This document shows, piece after piece, positions 26,668-36,513 of a stretch of 64,000 bases of DNA. The stretch is from contig NZ_JARUBM010000002.1 of the NCBI RefSeq assembly GCF_029626175.1, forward strand, positions 5,349,001 through 5,413,000. The letters run 5' to 3'. The DNA is from Micromonospora sp. WMMD1082. Lineage in GTDB: Bacteria > Actinomycetota > Actinomycetes > Mycobacteriales > Micromonosporaceae. The first letter of the stretch is position 1. Every line of letters begins with the position of its first letter. The notes beneath the pieces were generated by a model. That model did not search any database. It saw only the letters and a list, made by a program, of their open reading frames with translations, and was not told the origin of the DNA. Made by a program: the position numbers and the translations under genes.

Positions 26668-29600
26668 ATGCCCTCGTCGCGACGCAGGTGGTTGGTGGTG
26701 GCGCTGTCGACGGTGGTCGTCCTCGCGGCCTCGCCGGTGGCGGTGCCGGCCGTGGCGGCGGTGCCGGCTGCGGTGGCGGTGCCGGCCGCGAGGGCGGCGG
26801 TGGCCGGGGACCTGGCGCCGTTCGACGCGGTCGACCCGTTCATCGGCACCGAGCTGGATCCGACCCAGAACAAGAGCAACGACGCCTACGGCAACACCTT
26901 CCCCGGGGCGACGGTGCCGTTCGGTCTCGTCCAGTCGAGCCCGACGACGTACCGGGAGGGGGCCAACGGGGAGAAGGGCGGGTACGAGTACACGGCGACT
27001 CAGCTGCGCGGCTTCGGCATGACCCGCCTGTCCGGGACCGGATGCACGGGGAACTACGGTGGCTTCGACTTCCCGGTCATCCCGTTCACCGGTGCGCTCG
27101 ACGCCGGCGCACCACCGCGCGCCCCCGGCGCCAACATCCGCGACTACTACCTCGGTTTCTCGCACGAGAACGAGATCGCGCAGCCCGGGTACTACTCGGT
27201 CACCACGGACAACGGTGTGACCACCGCGCTCACCGCGAGCCCGCGGTCGGCGGTGAGCAGGTTCGACTTCCCGGCCGGGGCCGGCAGCGCGACCCTGCTG
27301 CTGAACGTCTCCGGGTCGAACAACTCGATCCGGGCGAGCCAGGTCACGATCGACCCGGCGGCCGGGCGGGTCACCGGCACGGTGACCGCCGGTGCCGTCT
27401 GCAACCAGGGCACCTACTACACCGTGCACTTCTCGGCCACCTTCGACCAGCCGTTCGCCTCGCACGGGGTGTGGCAGGACGCCACGACGAGGGTCGGCGC
27501 CACCACCGCCAGCGGCACCACGGCCCGGCACGGCACCGGGGCCTTCCTCACCTTCGCGCCCGGCGCCACGGTGACCGCCCGGATCGGGCTGTCGTACACG
27601 AGCGTCGAGAACGCGGAGCGCAACCGACTGGCCGAGGTGGACGGCAGGAGCTTCGACGCCGTCCGGAGCGAGGCGCGCGACGCCTGGCGTGACGCGCTCG
27701 GGGCGATCAGCGTCCGCGGCGGGACGGGGGAGGCACGGACCACGTTCTACACGGCGCTCTACCACGCGCTGCACCACCCGAACGTCTTCAACGACGTCAA
27801 CGGCGAGTACGTCGGCTACGACGGCGAGCGGCGCCGGGTCGCGCCGGGTCGACAGCTCTATGTCAACTTCGCCGGCTGGGACTTCTACCGCGGCCACGCC
27901 CAGTTGCTCGCGATGGCGTACCCGAGGGTGGCCAGCGACGTGAACCAGTCGCTCGTGCTGATGGCCGAGCAGACCGGCACCTGGTACGACGGGCCGACGT
28001 ACAACCTGGTCCAGGCACGGATGGCCGCCGACTCCCTGCCGATCGCCCTCGCCGCCGCGGACGCCTTCGGCGCCACCGACTACGACCGGGCGGCGGCGCT
28101 CCGCTCGCTGCTCGACACGCAGCGGCTGCCGGGTGACACCAGCACCCGGCCCGACGCGTACCAGTACTTCGCCACCGGCATGGTCGAGAACCGCAAGGGG
28201 AACTTCGCGACCGCCCGGGTCCTGGAGTACGCGGTCGAGGACTTCGCCATCGCGCAGCTGGCCGGCCGGCTCGACGACGACGCCTCCTACCGGGCCTTCA
28301 TGCGGCGGGCGCAGAACTGGCGCAACGTCTTCGACGGCGAGACCGGGCACATCCGGCCGCGCGAGCGCACCGGCTTCGACCGCTCCTTCGACCTGCGGGT
28401 GCGCGACGACGCCGCCGGCCGCGGCCAGTTCAACCAGGCCACCGGATACCAGTACGGCTGGATGGTGCCGCACGACATCGGTGGCCTGGTCGAGGCGCGG
28501 GGCGGCATCGAGGCGTCGGAACGCGCGCTCGACGTGCTGATGGCGCAGCTGGACGCCGGCGCGTACACGCAGACCGGCAACTACCTGAGCAACCAGCCGA
28601 CCTTCAACTCGCCGTGGGTTTACCACTGGCTGCGGGCCCCGCACAAGACCACCGACGTGCTCCGCCGGGCCGTCGCGGAGCTGTACGACACCACGCCGAC
28701 CGGGCTACCGGGCAACGACGACCAGGGTTCGCTCAGCTCCTGGTACGTCTGGGCGAACCTCGGGATCTACCCGGCGATCTACGGCACCGCGGACCTCATG
28801 GTGAGTGCCCCGATGTTCGAGTCGATCACGATCGACCCGGCCGGCGTCGACCGCGCCTACCAGATCAACGCACCGGGTGCCGGCGGCTCGGGCCGGTACA
28901 CGACGGGCCTGTCGGTGAACGGGGTTGCCCAGTCGGCGTCCTGGGTGGGCGGTGACTTCGCCGCCGCCGGCGGGGTGCTCGACTTCACCCTGTCCGCGGC
29001 CCCCGGAACGTGGGGCACCGGCGCCGCCGACGTGCCGCCCTCGTACGACGACGGCCGTCACGACCGGAACAACATCGGCATCACCTCGGCCGGCGCGGGC
29101 AACCGGGGCTCGCTCGACCTCAGCGACTGGTCGCTGCCCCGGGAACAGTTGGCGGCGGCCGGCGCGGCGCCCGGGGCCGAGATCGCGCACGGCACCACCG
29201 GCGTGGTCTTCACCTGGCCGGCGGTCGCCGACGGGGAGCCCGACAACTGGATCGTGCACGGGCAGCGGATCGACCTGGCGCCGACCCAGGCCGCGGCGGT
29301 GTCGTTCCTCGGCCTGGCCACGAACGGGCCGGCCCGCGGCACGGCCCAGGTCGAGTACACCGACGGCTCCCGGCAGCCAGTGCCGGTCGAGTTCAGCGAC
29401 TGGGCGGCGGCCCCGGGCGGTGGGAACACGGCCCTGGTCGAGGTGACCGGCCGCCACCACCGCGACGGCACGAGCGGGGGCGGCACCTTCCGGGTCTTCG
29501 GCACCCGACCCGCCCCGGTGGACCCGACGAAGACCATCGCCGCGGTGCTTCTGCCGGAGCACACCGACCGGGGCATCATGCACGTCTTCGACGTGGCGAC

Positions 29601-31962
29601 CACGACCCGGGAGCAGGTCGACCCCGAGGCGCCGACCGGCGAGCCGTGGCGGGTCGTGCTCAACCCCGCGCAGGACCCGTCCACCGCGCAGCACGTCACC
29701 TGGCGTACCAGCAGCCTGCTGCCGATCGACGGGGTGGTCGAGCTGCGGCCCGCCGGTGGCGGTCCGACCAGGCGGGTCGACGCGACGGAACTGCCGGAGC
29801 GCACCGTCGGCGGCTATCCGGCGCGCAGCCACTCGGCCATTCTTTCGGACCTCACTCCGGCAACCACCTACGAGTACCGGGTCGGCGGCGCGGGCCGGTG
29901 GAGCGGATGGTCGGCGTTCACCACGGCCGCGGCCGTGGCGGCGCCCTTCACCTTCCTGTACTTCGGTGACGCGCAGGAGGGGATCGCCACCGAGTGGGCG
30001 GGCACCGTGGCACGGGCGGTGGCGGCGCATCCGGACGCGGCGCTCAGCATGTACGCCGGTGACCTGGTCAACACCGCCACCAACGAGGTCGAGTGGGAGG
30101 ACTGGTTCGAGGCCAACGCCCGCCTGCGCACCACCCACAACGTGCTCACCGCACTCGGCAACCACGAGATCGGCGGGCAGCCGCTGGCCGAGAACTTCAC
30201 CGACCACTTCGAGTACGCCCGCAATGGGCCGGTGGCCTCGGACGCGGGGGAGTATGCCGCCGGGTACGGCGCGCACCTGGCCGCGGTCCTCGCGGACACC
30301 GTCTACTTCACCGACCACCAGGGGGTCCGGTTCATCACGCTGAACGCCAACCGGGACGACATCTGTACGCTGATCCGGCCGCCCGGGCTTGCCACGTTCG
30401 ACTGCGGGGTGGGGCGTCGCGCCTGGATGACGGCCCAGGCGACGTGGCTCAACCGGGTGCTGCGGGAGAACCCGCACCGGTGGGCGGTCGTCCTCGCGCA
30501 CCAGCCGATCTTCTCGACCGCGCTGGACGGGGCGGGCAACGTGCGGGACGAGGCCGACTGGCGGCAGTACATCCTGCCGGTCATCGAGCGCAACGACGTC
30601 GACCTCGTGTTGCAGGGCCACGATCACTCGTACGGGCGCGGCCATCACGACTCGTCCGCGACGGCGAGCGCCGGAATCACGGCCGGTCCGGTGTACGTGG
30701 TCTCCAACGGTGGACGCAAGCAGTACCGGCTGAACCTGGCCGACAGCGTGTGGGAGCGCAACAACGCGGTCACCGTCCGGCGGGCACAGGACGTCTCGGC
30801 GTACCAGGCGATCACGGTGGACGGCGGGACGCTGCGGTACGAGTCCGTGGCGACGTACACCGTCGCGGGCGGGGAGTCGCCGGTGCGGGTGGGGGAGACC
30901 CTCGACGCGTTCACCATCACGAAGTACGACACCGGCGCGAAGTGGGTGACCGAGGAGGGCACCGAGGTCCCCGGTCCGTCGGTGCCGCCGGCGCGGGCCG
31001 CGTTGCCGACCGACGAGCCGTTCGACCCGGCCACGTTCGGCGAGGTCACCTGGGACGACGACTTCACCACGGATCGTCTCGACGAGTACCGCAGCCACGG
31101 CGAGGGTGGCGAGCCGGCGGTGCAGCTGCGCGTGGACACGGCGGCGGGGGTGCTCACCGCGACGGCGGACGGCCGCCGGTGGAGCCATCTGGCGTTGCCG
31201 GTACCGGCCGGCGAGAGTTTCGCACTGATCGTCGAGCCGGCCCGCTTCGCCGATACCGGAGCGGCAGAGGACAGCCTGTTCCTCGGCCTGACGGACGGCC
31301 CGGGCAACCGGGCCCACAGCTGGTACAACCACACCCGGCGGGAGAGCGGCCTCGACGTGGTGGTGGCCGGCCGGAGTCGAGCGCTGTCGACCGGGCCGGG
31401 GTCGCGTGCCGTCACGTGGCAACCGGGCGACCGGCTGGCGGCGGTCGTCGACCACGGGGAGCTGACGTCGTGGCTGGAGCGCGACGGCCAGTGGCGGCCA
31501 CTCCGGTCCGGCCTGCTCAGCCTCACCATGACCGGGCAGGAGATCACCGGGTGGGCGCCGACCCTCAGCCTGCGCCTCGACCCGGGCACGGTCACGATCG
31601 ACCGGGTCACCCTGCTGCAGCGCGAGGCCGCGGTGCCGGAGGATCCCGCCCCGCCGGTGTGGGACGCCAGGACGGTGTATCACGCCGGTGACCGGGTGAC
31701 GTTCGGCGGCGCGGTGTTCGAGGCGTTGTGGTGGACCAGCGGCGCGCGGCCGGACGCCTCGCCGTGGGGAGCATGGGCCAGGGTGGGCACCGCCACCGGC
31801 TGTGCCGGGCGCACCTACCCTGCCTGGACCGACTCCTGGGTGTACGAGGGCGGGGAGACCGTCGTACATGCCGGCCGCCGTTGGCAGGCCCAGTGGTACA
31901 GCCGCAACCAGGAGCCGGGCGGGTCGCCGCACGGGCCGTGGCGCGACGTCGGGCCGTGCTGA
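26668..31962 (+). CDS. secreted GH92 alpha-mannosidase - phosphatase - carbohydrate-binding fusion
   Basis: Exported 1,764-residue multi-enzyme. Signal peptide to about residue 45. GH92 exo-alpha-mannosidase (about 50-795) with the acid glutamate region VLEYAVEDFAIAQLA near 520 and the base motif GNDDQGSLSSW near 683. A beta-sandwich region follows (about 800-980). Next is a fibronectin-like plus calcineurin-type phosphatase unit of purple-acid type (about 1000-1400) with YFGDAQ, GDLVN, GNHE and GHDHSYGR metal ligands. Then another beta-sandwich (about 1455-1650) and two CBM5/12-like chitin-binding modules (about 1664-1708 and 1712-1764). ATG 26668 has AAGGA seven bases upstream. Combining mannosidase and phosphoesterase with chitin-type binding would suit removal of mannose and mannose-phosphate from fungal cell-wall phosphomannan. 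Fold assignments are from motifs; the substrate is inference. Confidence 0.88.
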   Translation: MPSSRRRWLVVALSTVVVLAASPVAVPAVAAVPAAVAVPAARAAVAGDLAPFDAVDPFIGTELDPTQNKSNDAYGNTFPGATVPFGLVQSSPTTYREGANGEKGGYEYTATQLRGFGMTRLSGTGCTGNYGGFDFPVIPFTGALDAGAPPRAPGANIRDYYLGFSHENEIAQPGYYSVTTDNGVTTALTASPRSAVSRFDFPAGAGSATLLLNVSGSNNSIRASQVTIDPAAGRVTGTVTAGAVCNQGTYYTVHFSATFDQPFASHGVWQDATTRVGATTASGTTARHGTGAFLTFAPGATVTARIGLSYTSVENAERNRLAEVDGRSFDAVRSEARDAWRDALGAISVRGGTGEARTTFYTALYHALHHPNVFNDVNGEYVGYDGERRRVAPGRQLYVNFAGWDFYRGHAQLLAMAYPRVASDVNQSLVLMAEQTGTWYDGPTYNLVQARMAADSLPIALAAADAFGATDYDRAAALRSLLDTQRLPGDTSTRPDAYQYFATGMVENRKGNFATARVLEYAVEDFAIAQLAGRLDDDASYRAFMRRAQNWRNVFDGETGHIRPRERTGFDRSFDLRVRDDAAGRGQFNQATGYQYGWMVPHDIGGLVEARGGIEASERALDVLMAQLDAGAYTQTGNYLSNQPTFNSPWVYHWLRAPHKTTDVLRRAVAELYDTTPTGLPGNDDQGSLSSWYVWANLGIYPAIYGTADLMVSAPMFESITIDPAGVDRAYQINAPGAGGSGRYTTGLSVNGVAQSASWVGGDFAAAGGVLDFTLSAAPGTWGTGAADVPPSYDDGRHDRNNIGITSAGAGNRGSLDLSDWSLPREQLAAAGAAPGAEIAHGTTGVVFTWPAVADGEPDNWIVHGQRIDLAPTQAAAVSFLGLATNGPARGTAQVEYTDGSRQPVPVEFSDWAAAPGGGNTALVEVTGRHHRDGTSGGGTFRVFGTRPAPVDPTKTIAAVLLPEHTDRGIMHVFDVATTTREQVDPEAPTGEPWRVVLNPAQDPSTAQHVTWRTSSLLPIDGVVELRPAGGGPTRRVDATELPERTVGGYPARSHSAILSDLTPATTYEYRVGGAGRWSGWSAFTTAAAVAAPFTFLYFGDAQEGIATEWAGTVARAVAAHPDAALSMYAGDLVNTATNEVEWEDWFEANARLRTTHNVLTALGNHEIGGQPLAENFTDHFEYARNGPVASDAGEYAAGYGAHLAAVLADTVYFTDHQGVRFITLNANRDDICTLIRPPGLATFDCGVGRRAWMTAQATWLNRVLRENPHRWAVVLAHQPIFSTALDGAGNVRDEADWRQYILPVIERNDVDLVLQGHDHSYGRGHHDSSATASAGITAGPVYVVSNGGRKQYRLNLADSVWERNNAVTVRRAQDVSAYQAITVDGGTLRYESVATYTVAGGESPVRVGETLDAFTITKYDTGAKWVTEEGTEVPGPSVPPARAALPTDEPFDPATFGEVTWDDDFTTDRLDEYRSHGEGGEPAVQLRVDTAAGVLTATADGRRWSHLALPVPAGESFALIVEPARFADTGAAEDSLFLGLTDGPGNRAHSWYNHTRRESGLDVVVAGRSRALSTGPGSRAVTWQPGDRLAAVVDHGELTSWLERDGQWRPLRSGLLSLTMTGQEITGWAPTLSLRLDPGTVTIDRVTLLQREAAVPEDPAPPVWDARTVYHAGDRVTFGGAVFEALWWTSGARPDASPWGAWARVGTATGCAGRTYPAWTDSWVYEGGETVVHAGRRWQAQWYSRNQEPGGSPHGPWRDVGPC

Positions 31963-32015
31963 CCGGAGCGTCGTCCGGGTTGGCGCCTGTCGGGGGTACT
32001 ACCTAGGGTAACGGG

Positions 32016-33107
32016 ATGGTTGATCCGCGGCAGGTGATGAACTTCCGCGTCCAGGCGCAGCAGCTCGACCGGGTCGAGGGCACGCTCGCAGACACCGCAG
32101 TGCTCGATATCGGGGTGCAGGAGACCGGACCGGACGGCGGCAGGTGGGCGCTGGCCATCCGCGGGGTCGATGTGGCGGCGTCGTCCGTGGCGGATCTGAT
32201 CCTGCTGTGGACCGTGCGCGGTGCTCCCCACCTGTACCGTCGCGCTGACCTGGGGAAGGTGGCGGCCGCCGTCGAGCCGTTCTCCGACGCTGACGCGGGC
32301 AAGCGCATCTACGATGCCGCCCGGCCGTTGAAGGCGGCGGGCATCGGCATCCTGGCTGCCCTCGACGAGGTGGCCGCCCAGATGCGGGCCATCGTCACCG
32401 GGCCGACGGTCAAGGGCGAGGTCTCCGGGCGTCTGGCGGCGGTGATGCCCGAGCCCTACCTGCGGTCCTGCCGACCATGCGGCGCCACCCACCTCTACGA
32501 GATGCCGTTCCGGTTGGCCGCCGTGCGGGCCGGGCTGGAGCTGCGACTCGACACCTCACCGCCGGTCCTGCAGCGCACCGCGGGGTTCGAGAAGGCCGTC
32601 GCTCCGGGCGACAGGTTCGACCTCATCCGTACGTACCTCCGTCTGCTCGGCCCGGCCACTCCCAAACACGTCGCCGACTATCTCGATGCTCCGGTCAAGG
32701 AGGTGAAGGCACGCTGGCCCGAAGACGTGATCGTGGTGATGGTCGGCGGCGAGGCCCGCTCGCTCCTGGCCGCCGACGAACCGGCGCTGGAGTCGGCCGC
32801 CGCCACGGCGGTCCGCCTGCTCGGCCCGTTCGACCTCTTCCTCCAGGCCAGAGACCGAGCGACCCTGGTGCCGGGCACGGCCCACGCCAAGGAGTTGTGG
32901 CCGGTGCTGGGTCGCCCCGGCGCCGTCCTGGTCGACGGCGAGGTGGTCGGCACCTGGCGTCCCCGCAAGTCCGGCAGGACGTTGAAGGTCGCCGTCCACC
33001 CGTGGCGGAAGCTGCCCGCCACCGCGCGCGACAGCATCGTCGAACAGGCCGAGCGCCTGGCCGCGTACCGTGCCGTCGCCCTCGCCGGCGTCGAGTTCGC
33101 CACCTAG
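32016..33107 (+). CDS. HTH_42 winged-helix protein (AlkZ/YcaQ family)
   Basis: Protein of 363 residues of the same family as the glycosylase at 3590. The catalytic-motif position reads Q35-E36-T37 (DIGVQETG), not Q-hydrophobic-Q, so glycosylase activity is doubtful. The C-terminal region PGAVLVDGEVVGTWRPRKSGRTL matches the family end. TAGGGT at 32004-32009 lies six bases before the ATG and there is no ribosome-binding site, so it is probably leaderless. It stands alone with no functional link to its neighbours. Confidence 0.8.
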   Translation: MVDPRQVMNFRVQAQQLDRVEGTLADTAVLDIGVQETGPDGGRWALAIRGVDVAASSVADLILLWTVRGAPHLYRRADLGKVAAAVEPFSDADAGKRIYDAARPLKAAGIGILAALDEVAAQMRAIVTGPTVKGEVSGRLAAVMPEPYLRSCRPCGATHLYEMPFRLAAVRAGLELRLDTSPPVLQRTAGFEKAVAPGDRFDLIRTYLRLLGPATPKHVADYLDAPVKEVKARWPEDVIVVMVGGEARSLLAADEPALESAAATAVRLLGPFDLFLQARDRATLVPGTAHAKELWPVLGRPGAVLVDGEVVGTWRPRKSGRTLKVAVHPWRKLPATARDSIVEQAERLAAYRAVALAGVEFAT

Positions 33108-33182
33108 AGCGGGTCGGGGGAGGGCCGGCGGCCGGTGCTACTGTGCATCGGCAAGATCGAGTCGTGACGGACGGGAAGCAGC

Positions 33183-33719
33183 ATGATCGCGGAGTACGTC
33201 CGGGACGCGGCGGCGACCGCGGTCATCTTCGGGTTCTTCGCCCTCAGCTGGTACGGCTGGGGGCAGGAGGCGCCGCCGAAGGGCTGGCGTGTCCCGCTCG
33301 GCATCGGTTCGGCGGTCGCCGCGGTGACCGCGATCGTCGGCGGGCTCCTCGCCTGGCGGCACTGGTCGGCCGGCACGGCGTTCGACGACGACACCAGCCG
33401 GGCCTTCGGCATCGTCGTGGGCATCGAGTTCGGCGCCGCCGCGCTCGGCGCCGGGCTGCTCGCCGTACGCCGCCGTGCCGATCTCATCTCGGCCTGGGTG
33501 GCCTTCGTCGTCGGCGTACACCTGTTTCCGGTCGCGGCGCTCATCGGCTACCCGCTGATCCATGTGGTGGCGGCCCTGATCACGCTGGTGGCGGTCGCCG
33601 CGATCCCGGTGGCTCGCGCGCGGGCGCTGCCGGTGAGCGCCGTCACCGGGCTCGCCACCGGCAGCGTGCTGCTCGCCGCCGCGCTGGGCTCCGTGGCCGT
33701 GACGGTGACCGGCTACTGA
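33183..33719 (+). CDS. small multi-pass membrane protein
   Basis: Protein of 178 residues with about five or six hydrophobic segments (for example AATAVIFGFFALSWYGW, VAAVTAIVGGLLAW, VVAALITLVAVAAIPVA) and no recognised catalytic motif. TACTGT at 33140-33145 could be its -10 box. ATG 33183 has GGGAAG upstream. It converges on the RpiR gene with only ten bases between the stops. Function unknown. Confidence 0.75.
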   Translation: MIAEYVRDAAATAVIFGFFALSWYGWGQEAPPKGWRVPLGIGSAVAAVTAIVGGLLAWRHWSAGTAFDDDTSRAFGIVVGIEFGAAALGAGLLAVRRRADLISAWVAFVVGVHLFPVAALIGYPLIHVVAALITLVAVAAIPVARARALPVSAVTGLATGSVLLAAALGSVAVTVTGY

Positions 33720-33729
33720 CGCCGTCGGG

Positions 33730-34614
33730 TCACGCCGAGGGCTCGCCGGCGACCGCCTGGCGGAGTTCGGCCAGGCGCCTGCTGGCTCCGGCCGCCTGCG
33801 CCGGATCCGAGGTGGCGACGATGATCGCGAGGAGTTCGGCGAGCTGCACGGCGGCGATCACCCACCGGGTGAGTTCCGAGGCGGTGCCCACGCAGCGCAG
33901 CACGGCCGAGACCTCGTCGCGGTAGCGCTCGGCGAGCTGCGTGCCGGTGATGAGGACGACGGGAACACCCGCGCCGGACGCCCACGCGATCACGTCCGCG
34001 AACTCCCGGATCGGGCTGGCGGCGTGGATGAGCACGATGGCGTCACCCGGCTGGACCGCCAGCAGTTCGTTGGCGAGGTCGAAGCCGGACGCGCGGGTCC
34101 AGCGTGCGCGATGTCCGGCGCGGGTGAGTTGGTCGGCGAGGTACAGGGCGGCGGCGCCCGAGGTGCCGATCCCGATCGTCCACACGGTCTGGGCGGCAAC
34201 GATCGCGGCTCGGGCGCGTTCGAGTTCCGTGAGGTCGAGGAGTTGTTCGTTGTCGTCGAGGAGTTCCCGCAACGCGTCGTGGAACGCCCGTGCGACCGTC
34301 GCGGATTCACCGCCGAGCGCGGACAGCTGCGCCTGCCGGCGCTCGGCGCGCGACACCTCGACGCGGCGGGGTCGGCTCGCGACGCGCTTGAGCTCCGGAA
34401 GCCCGCTGAAGCCGAGGCTGCGCGCGGTGCGGATGACGCTGGCGTCGCTGGTGCCGGTCGCCTGGGCGATCTGGGTGGCCCCGAGGAACGGCAGCTCGGC
34501 GGGGGGCACCGTGGCGAGGTACTCCGCGATCCTGCGCTCGGCGCGCGGCAGGGTGCCCCCGTGCGTGCGCAGTCGCTCGGCGAGTACGTCGTCGCTGCCG
34601 GTTCCGCCGCTCAT
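33730..34614 (-). CDS. RpiR/MurR-family regulator coupled to siderophore uptake
   Basis: Regulator of 294 residues: N-terminal RpiR helix-turn-helix (about 10-85, FLGATQIAQATGTSDASVIRTARSLGF) and C-terminal sugar-isomerase (SIS) domain (about 125-270, IGIGTSGAAALYLADQL). The family normally senses phosphosugars. Here its ATG (34614) overlaps the stop of the siderophore ABC ATPase as ATGA, with GGAGGTGG upstream, so it is the last gene of an iron-uptake operon. That suggests a ligand related to the imported chelate, such as a released phospho- or sugar-like fragment; this is inference. Confidence 0.9.
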   Translation of the reverse strand: MSGGTGSDDVLAERLRTHGGTLPRAERRIAEYLATVPPAELPFLGATQIAQATGTSDASVIRTARSLGFSGLPELKRVASRPRRVEVSRAERRQAQLSALGGESATVARAFHDALRELLDDNEQLLDLTELERARAAIVAAQTVWTIGIGTSGAAALYLADQLTRAGHRARWTRASGFDLANELLAVQPGDAIVLIHAASPIREFADVIAWASGAGVPVVLITGTQLAERYRDEVSAVLRCVGTASELTRWVIAAVQLAELLAIIVATSDPAQAAGASRRLAELRQAVAGEPSA

Positions 34615-35477
34615 CGTTGCCGCCACCTCCGGCCCGCCAGGGTATCGGTCTGCGAGCCAAGGGTGGCGACGGCGTACGGGGTGCGGGGAAGGGGCAGGAC
34701 GAGCGGGGCGTGGGTGACGGGGTGGTCGATGACGACCGATCCGACGCCGAACACCTCCTTGACGAGCTGCTCGGTGAGGACCTCGTGCGGTGTGCCGGTC
34801 GCGTGTACGCGCCCACTGTGGACGGCGACGACGTGGTGGGCGTAGTGCGCGGCCTGGTTGAGGTCGTGCACGACCATGACGATCGCCGTGCCACGGCGGC
34901 GGTTGAGGTCCGCGAGGAGGTCGAGCACCTCGAGTTGATGGGCGATGTCGAGGTAGGTGGTCGGCTCGTCCAGCAGCATGACGGGGGTGTCCTGGGCCAG
35001 CGCCATGGAGATCCAGGCGCGTTGCCGTTGCCCACCGGAGAGCGAGTCCAGCGTACGGTCGGCGAGGTCGTCGAGCCCGGCCGCGGCGAGCGACTGCTCG
35101 ACGATGGCCCGATCCTCGGGGCGCTCCCTCGTGAGGAACCCGCGGTGCGGGTGCCGGCCGAACTCGCTGAGCCCCCGCACGGTAATGCCCTCCGGCGCGA
35201 CCGGCTGTTGCGGCAGCATCGACACGGTGCGGGCGATGCGGCGGCGCGGGATCGCCCGCAGGTCCGTGCCGTCGAGCAGGACCTGGCCGCGCAGCGGCGG
35301 GAGGGCGTTGCCGAGGGTACGCAGCAGGGTGGACTTGCCGCTGCCGTTCGCGCCGATGAGCGCGGTGATGCGTCCGGGTGGAATCGTCAGGTCGACCCCG
35401 TCGAGGATGGGGTTGCCCGGGTGGTATCCGACGGACAGGCGGCGTGCCTCGAGCAGTGGGACAGCGACGTCAGCCAT
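34611..35477 (-). CDS. iron-siderophore ABC transporter ATPase
   Basis: FecE/FhuC-type ATPase of 288 residues: Walker A GANGSGKST, Q-loop LPQQP, signature LSGGQRQRAW, Walker B VMLLDEPTTYLD, and switch histidine VHDLNQ. It energises siderophore import through the two FecCD-type permeases encoded upstream. ATG 35477 overlaps the end of the permease gene by eight bases and its own end overlaps the RpiR gene, so the whole operon is tightly coupled. Confidence 0.95.
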   Translation of the reverse strand: MADVAVPLLEARRLSVGYHPGNPILDGVDLTIPPGRITALIGANGSGKSTLLRTLGNALPPLRGQVLLDGTDLRAIPRRRIARTVSMLPQQPVAPEGITVRGLSEFGRHPHRGFLTRERPEDRAIVEQSLAAAGLDDLADRTLDSLSGGQRQRAWISMALAQDTPVMLLDEPTTYLDIAHQLEVLDLLADLNRRRGTAIVMVVHDLNQAAHYAHHVVAVHSGRVHATGTPHEVLTEQLVKEVFGVGSVVIDHPVTHAPLVLPLPRTPYAVATLGSQTDTLAGRRWRQR

Positions 35478-36513
35478 CTCGTCTGGCCTCTCTGAAGAGC
35501 AAGAAGAGGAGGTAGGGGCCACCGGCGATGGCGGCGACGATGCCGGCGGGAATCTCGTTGGGCAGCGCGATGAGCCGCCCGGTGAGGTCGGCGAGGGTGA
35601 GCAGCATGGCGCCGAGCAGCGCCGTGGTGGGCACGCACCAGCGCGCGCGTGGCCCGACGACGAGCCGGGCCAGGTGCGGGGCGAGCAGGCCGAGGAACCC
35701 GATGCCGCCGACCGCGCTGACCGCACCGGCGGTCAGCGCGACCGCGGTGCAGACGAACAGGGTGCGGTTCACGACCGGGGCGACGCCGAGGCTGCCCTGG
35801 GTGTCGTCGTCGAAGGCGGCCAGATCGAGCCGGGCGGCGCACACGAGGACGAACGGGGTGCAGCAGAGCAGCCAGATCGCCAGGAACGCGACGTCGGTCG
35901 GGGTGCTGCCGTAGACGCTGCCGGCCAGCCACACCATCGCCTGATCCGAGTATCCGGGGTGGGCGACCATGAGGTACTGGATGGCGGCGCCGGCGATGGC
36001 GGCGATGGCGACGCCGACCAGGGCGAGGGTCGCTCCGCGGCTGCCGACGAGCCGGGCGACGCCGAGCAGCAGCAGCGTCACGAGCAGGGCGCCGGCCACG
36101 ACGCCGACCGGCACGGCGACGAGCAGCGCGGTGGGCGGGGCGAGCACGGTGGCGATCATGGCGCCGAGCCCGGCGCCCTTGGTGACGCCGACGACGTCGG
36201 GAGAGGCGAGCGCGTTGCGCACCGCGGACTGCAGCAGCATTCCCGCCACCGCCAAAGCGGCGCCGGCCAGGACGCAGACCCCGATGCGGGGGAGCCGGTA
36301 CTGCTGCACGATGAACGCGTGGTCACCGCCGAACATCCCGTCGACGACCGCCGCGGGGGTGAGCGGGACGGCGCCGAATCCGGTGCTCAGCACGGCCAGG
36401 AGCAGTAGCGCGGCCGAGATCGCCGCCACGGCCAGGGCACGGCGCGTCGTTGCCGCGCCCGCTCCGGTTGATTCCCGCCCGGGTGTGCGTGGGGCGCGGG
36501 TCGCGGCGGTCAC
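35470..36513 (-). CDS. FecCD-type siderophore permease (second)
   Basis: Integral membrane permease of 347 residues with about nine or ten hydrophobic segments and the family features RLPRIGVCVLAGAALAVAG, NALASPDVVGVTKGAGLG and VGGIGFLGLLAPHLARLVVG, the last contacting the ATPase. GTG 36513 overlaps the stop of the first permease as GTGA. Forms a heterodimeric channel with that permease. Confidence 0.95.
   Translation of the reverse strand: MTAATRAPRTPGRESTGAGAATTRRALAVAAISAALLLLAVLSTGFGAVPLTPAAVVDGMFGGDHAFIVQQYRLPRIGVCVLAGAALAVAGMLLQSAVRNALASPDVVGVTKGAGLGAMIATVLAPPTALLVAVPVGVVAGALLVTLLLLGVARLVGSRGATLALVGVAIAAIAGAAIQYLMVAHPGYSDQAMVWLAGSVYGSTPTDVAFLAIWLLCCTPFVLVCAARLDLAAFDDDTQGSLGVAPVVNRTLFVCTAVALTAGAVSAVGGIGFLGLLAPHLARLVVGPRARWCVPTTALLGAMLLTLADLTGRLIALPNEIPAGIVAAIAGGPYLLFLLFREARRDG

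Noticed and set aside
31963..32015. A hairpin terminator after the GH92 fusion gene
   Set aside because: No convincing inverted repeat is present in this short gap; only the TAGGGT -10 candidate of the next gene stands out.
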